A DNA stretch of 64,000 bases from Amphirosellinia nigrospora (lineage: Eukaryota; Ascomycota; Sordariomycetes; Xylariales; Xylariaceae): assembly GCA_004123355.1 (NCBI GenBank), contig SCHM01000004.1:4434316-4498315 (forward strand). The letters are read 5' to 3'. Below are positions 61,193 to 64,000 of this stretch, in pieces. The translations under genes and the position numbers were made by a program. A model generated the notes under the pieces. It had not been told where the DNA came from. It saw only the letters and a program-made list of their open reading frames with translations, and made no database searches. Within the stretch, counting starts at the first letter, position 1; each line of letters opens with the position of its first letter.

Positions 61193-62255
61193 TTATCTTC
61201 TTGTCTCTAACGCCTCTGCCACTTTGGCCAGCTCGCCGGAAACCTTGAGAAACCCATCTAATACAGAGTCCTACATCTCCTGTCATTAGACAACGAAACT
61301 CATATAAACACAGGGGAACATAGCTTACAAAGATCGACTTCGGCAACAGCTTCCACGACCAGTGGTTCATGGCGGCGTCTTTGCCGACCCAGACCTCCCC
61401 GACCTTACCGGCCTCAACCGCCCTGACGACCGCGAGGCCGTACGTCAGCGGATCCATCGCCCCGTCCTGCAGCTGCTGGCCGCCGCCGAGGCGGTAGAGG
61501 TACTCGCGGATGACATGGTAGTACGACGTCTCGGGGACCCTGGGCATCGTCACGTTCTCGAAGGCGGGCGTCTTGACGCTCGTCGTCACGAGGGTCACGG
61601 TCCGGACGCCGAGCGGCTCGAGCTCGCGACGCCAGATGTCGCTCGCCATTAGCAGAGCGGCTTTGGAGCTGTTGTACATGCCTGTGAAGGGGGGAGGGAG
61701 GGTCGTGTCAGTCAGTCAGTCAGACACTTGGACGAATTTGGATGTCGGGAAGTAACGGGGGCTGTGTGAAGGAGAAAAAAAAAAGGGGGCCGGGGGGTAA
61801 ATTTACTTACTCAAGAAAGGCATAGACATGCATCCGGCCGCCGACGATTGATTAACGACACATCCTCGAGCTTCTATAAGAAGAGGGATGAAGGCTTGTA
61901 TCATGGCCAGAGGCGCGAAGAAGTTGAGGTCGAAGAGCTTCCGACCGTCCTCGATGGAGGTGTCCAGCGCCGGCATGACAAGGTTCTGCCCGCTGTTGTT
62001 AATGAGGATGTCGAGGCGGCCCCCGGTCTCTGCCGTGACGCGCTCCACCGCGGCCGCGATGGACTCTGCGGATAGGACGTCGAGTTGTAGGACCGTGACG
62101 TTGGGTAAGTCGGCGAGGTTCGTGGGCGTCTTGGCTAGGTTCCGGAGAGTCAGGAAGACGTGGTAGCCTTTCTGCTGGAAGGCTTCGGCCAAGCCTGCGC
62201 CTATCCCTCCGGCTGAGCAGCCGGTGATGAGGACGGATTTCTTAGTGGGTGCCAT
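61193..62255 (-). CDS. Short-chain dehydrogenase, AYR1-like (1-acyl-DHAP reductase family)
   Basis: Three exons: 62255-61811, 61681-61329 and 61270-61193. They give 291 residues with exact phases and no frameshift. It is a classical SDR: an N-terminal nucleotide-binding TGCSAGGIGAG, LQLDVLSAES, ILINNSGQN (NNSG where most have NNAG), a catalytic serine in VVNQSSAAG and the YxxxK site MYNSSKAAL. The C-terminus is long, with hydrophobic/basic residues (WSWKLLPKSIF) that may bind membrane. In yeast Ayr1 reduces 1-acyl-dihydroxyacetone phosphate for phosphatidate synthesis on ER and lipid droplets. Fungal genomes have many relatives that act on other carbonyls, including in secondary metabolism, so the substrate is uncertain. 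Confidence 0.85.
61706..61722 (+). repeat. GTCA microsatellite inside intron 1 of the SDR gene
   Basis: Four copies of GTCA lie within the 129-bp first intron (61810-61682) of the reductase gene, which also holds A10 and G-rich runs. Confidence 0.8.
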
Positions 62256-63065
62256 ACTTTCCTGGGATATCTATCTGTTGTTATATGTGTATGGCCTGTG
62301 GCTTGGCTAAGGTATTTGGTAGTTATGTTGGAACAAGGAGTGTAAAAGACTCGAAAAGTAAGGATGGTAATATATATACATAGTCTTATTTATTATGAAC
62401 TACATGATAGCGAAGAGAGCTTAGCAAGGCACCTCCCATATACCAAAACCGGGTTGTAGACTCCGTTCCTCGCCATTCTTGTACGGAAATATAATCCGGA
62501 TTCCGTAGCACGGCTTAGAGGGCCCACACGGGCCCGGAGACTTACCGTTGGTAAGGGGGGGCGGGCGGACAAATGTCATTCCAATTTTCTTAATCTTTAG
62601 TCCGATTCTATATCATCTTTTATATAGCCGCTTCAGGTACCCAACTAAGAAGTTAAACTGGGCATGGCGCGTAGAAAGAATCGGCTGAACATCGACCGAT
62701 TCTTCGACGTAGCGCGGCCTCTTGGCACACATCTACGCTTCGTTGACTTTTCCTAGTTAGATACTCTCAGGATTGACATAGATAGGAGTAAAAAGTTAGA
62801 TGGCGTACAACTGAGCAGCTGCAACATTCTAGGTATAACACGCTAATCAAAGGGCTTGGATTCCCTTCTTTTTCGCGTCTCCTGAGCCATGTAACTGAGC
62901 CCTACGTCGTGTTACTCGGTGGTGGTGTGGTGAAGCTATTATGGCGTTAAGACATTTATAGATGCGGTACGACTCGAGCCATGTTGAAGTAGAATAGCAA
63001 ACAGCGATGACATGGGAGATGTAAGGTTGATCTAAACTTGATCGCGTGAAAATGGTAAACCGAGA
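62256..63065. other. Intergenic, promoter of the SDR gene and 3' flank of the amine oxidase gene
   Basis: About 810 bases, with a G-rich run near 62553-62569; no gene seen. Confidence 0.5.
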
Positions 63066-64000
63066 TTATCGCGAATGTCGCAATGATGCATCAGCTGCTC
63101 TCTGGCCGTCTAACAACGCGCCGTGAACCATTGCGAAATGGTCTTGGGAGCAGTGTTCGCCAGCAAATCTGAGCACGCCGCCGCTTGATTGGTTACAGGT
63201 TTTTGAAACGACTCCTTATGCCTGGCTTCAGATAGGCCGGTGATCATGTGGCTGTAAGAGCCTCTCGAGTAAGGGTCTTGCGCCCACCGCGTGACATGTA
63301 CAGTATCTGGCTTTGGCGGTTCCATGCCGAACCACCGAGTAAGAGTTCCATGGAACAGTTCACGTAGATCTTCGTCTTTCATTCCTTCGACTGTGGTAGC
63401 AGTATGGCAAGACAAAACGCGCAGAGGACAGGTTGACCTGTCAACACGTCAAGGTTCATGATTGGCAGTCGATACACATCAGAAGACACAAAGCCGTCGT
63501 GATGAATAGAGATGCCGCTCAATTCTGAGGCGAAGCCCAGAAACAAATCTGGCACATCGTCCCCGCCCTGAGGGTCTATTTGAACGAGCCCGCTCTTGAT
63601 GATAGAGCGATAAGGTTCATCGTTCCACCAAGGCCCAGAATAAATTGCAAATATCTTGTCAAGAGTGCCAAAGCCGAGACAATCTATCGCCTCTTGCTTG
63701 TCGGCTGGTAACTCCGGAACGAACAGCGCGTCCTTACGACTGTCCTTCAGCACCCTAGGGGTAATGTGCACACCACTTCTCTTGCGGTAAAGTTCCCTCG
63801 AGTTGTTTGGATGACTATTGGATTCATGGTCCAGTCGATGCGTGTTACGACGGTTTCTAGTCCGATAACGTCGGCCCCTATAAGAGGCTTGGCGATTTCG
63901 TCGACGATGGCGCCGTATCCATCCCGAAGGAAGGCCTGTTCGCCTCCAAAATCGTCCACTGCGTATTCTAGCAGTCCTACGCCAGGCTCGCTCTCAGGAC
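63066..64000 (-). CDS. Flavin-containing amine/polyamine oxidase, C-terminal part (partial)
   Basis: The N-terminal FAD-binding half lies beyond the right edge. From 64000 the frame reads LLEYAVDDFGGEQAFLRDGY and ADVIGLETVVTRIDW. The amine-oxidase signature VVCTLPLGVLK follows, reached by adding one G near 63757. Then come the substrate domain (LGFGTLDKIFAIYSGPWW), WAQDPYSRGSYSHMITG, and the C-terminal flavin-contact segment LRFAGEHCSQDHFAMVHGAL, ending at TAA 63066. Further one-base breaks lie near 63190 (one A) and 63405. The order matches fungal Fms1/LSD1-type monoamine and polyamine oxidases, which oxidise spermine-type amines with H2O2 release. No SWIRM or tower domain can be judged from the part visible. 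Confidence 0.85.

Overview
The window is nuclear DNA of a filamentous ascomycete, most likely a Sordariomycete. Genes are split by short introns (mostly 45-120 bp, GTAAGT-like donors, CTAAT-like branch sites). The proteins are best matched by fungal families such as Ies6, Dad4, Got1, NCA2, fungal methylsterol oxidase and a Kre9/Knh1-type wall protein. I assign 19 genes with at least moderate support, plus the tail of one membrane protein at the left edge and one doubtful exon. I see no rRNA, tRNA or CRISPR array and no virus-like element.

Layout. 0-5.6 kb: the end of a membrane protein, a GPI-anchored wall protein and loose intergenic DNA. 5.6-13.1 kb: the helicase Slh1 divergent from the SNARE YKT6. 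14.2-16.5 kb: a large serine-rich protein of unknown role. 19-21.3 kb: profilin convergent with GOT1. 22.5-27.3 kb: a chromatin/kinetochore cluster, IES6 divergent from DAD4, followed by ARP5. 28.9-30.5 kb: an AP-1-like bZIP factor, with about 7 kb of apparently gene-free DNA upstream. 37.7-46.5 kb: pterin-4a-carbinolamine dehydratase, ERG25, NCA2 and a secreted RNase T2. 46.5-49.7 kb: gene-poor, holding a 405-bp MITE-like element. 49.7-64 kb: SEC4, a predicted mitochondrial protein, the AAA ATPase AFG2, a Rab24-like GTPase with an insertion, an F-box/ankyrin protein, an AYR1-like reductase and the C-terminal part of a flavin amine oxidase.

Most genes are housekeeping. Three themes recur: membrane traffic (YKT6, GOT1, SEC4, Rab24-like), INO80 chromatin remodelling (IES6, ARP5) beside a DASH kinetochore subunit (DAD4), and ribosome/translation maintenance (SLH1, AFG2).

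A caution applies throughout. At least 25 apparent frameshifts occur in otherwise well-conserved, often essential genes. Nearly all are the loss of a single base in a short homopolymer run. This looks like uncorrected long-read assembly error rather than gene decay. Coordinates below span the whole gene, and I note where the frame must shift to follow the family.
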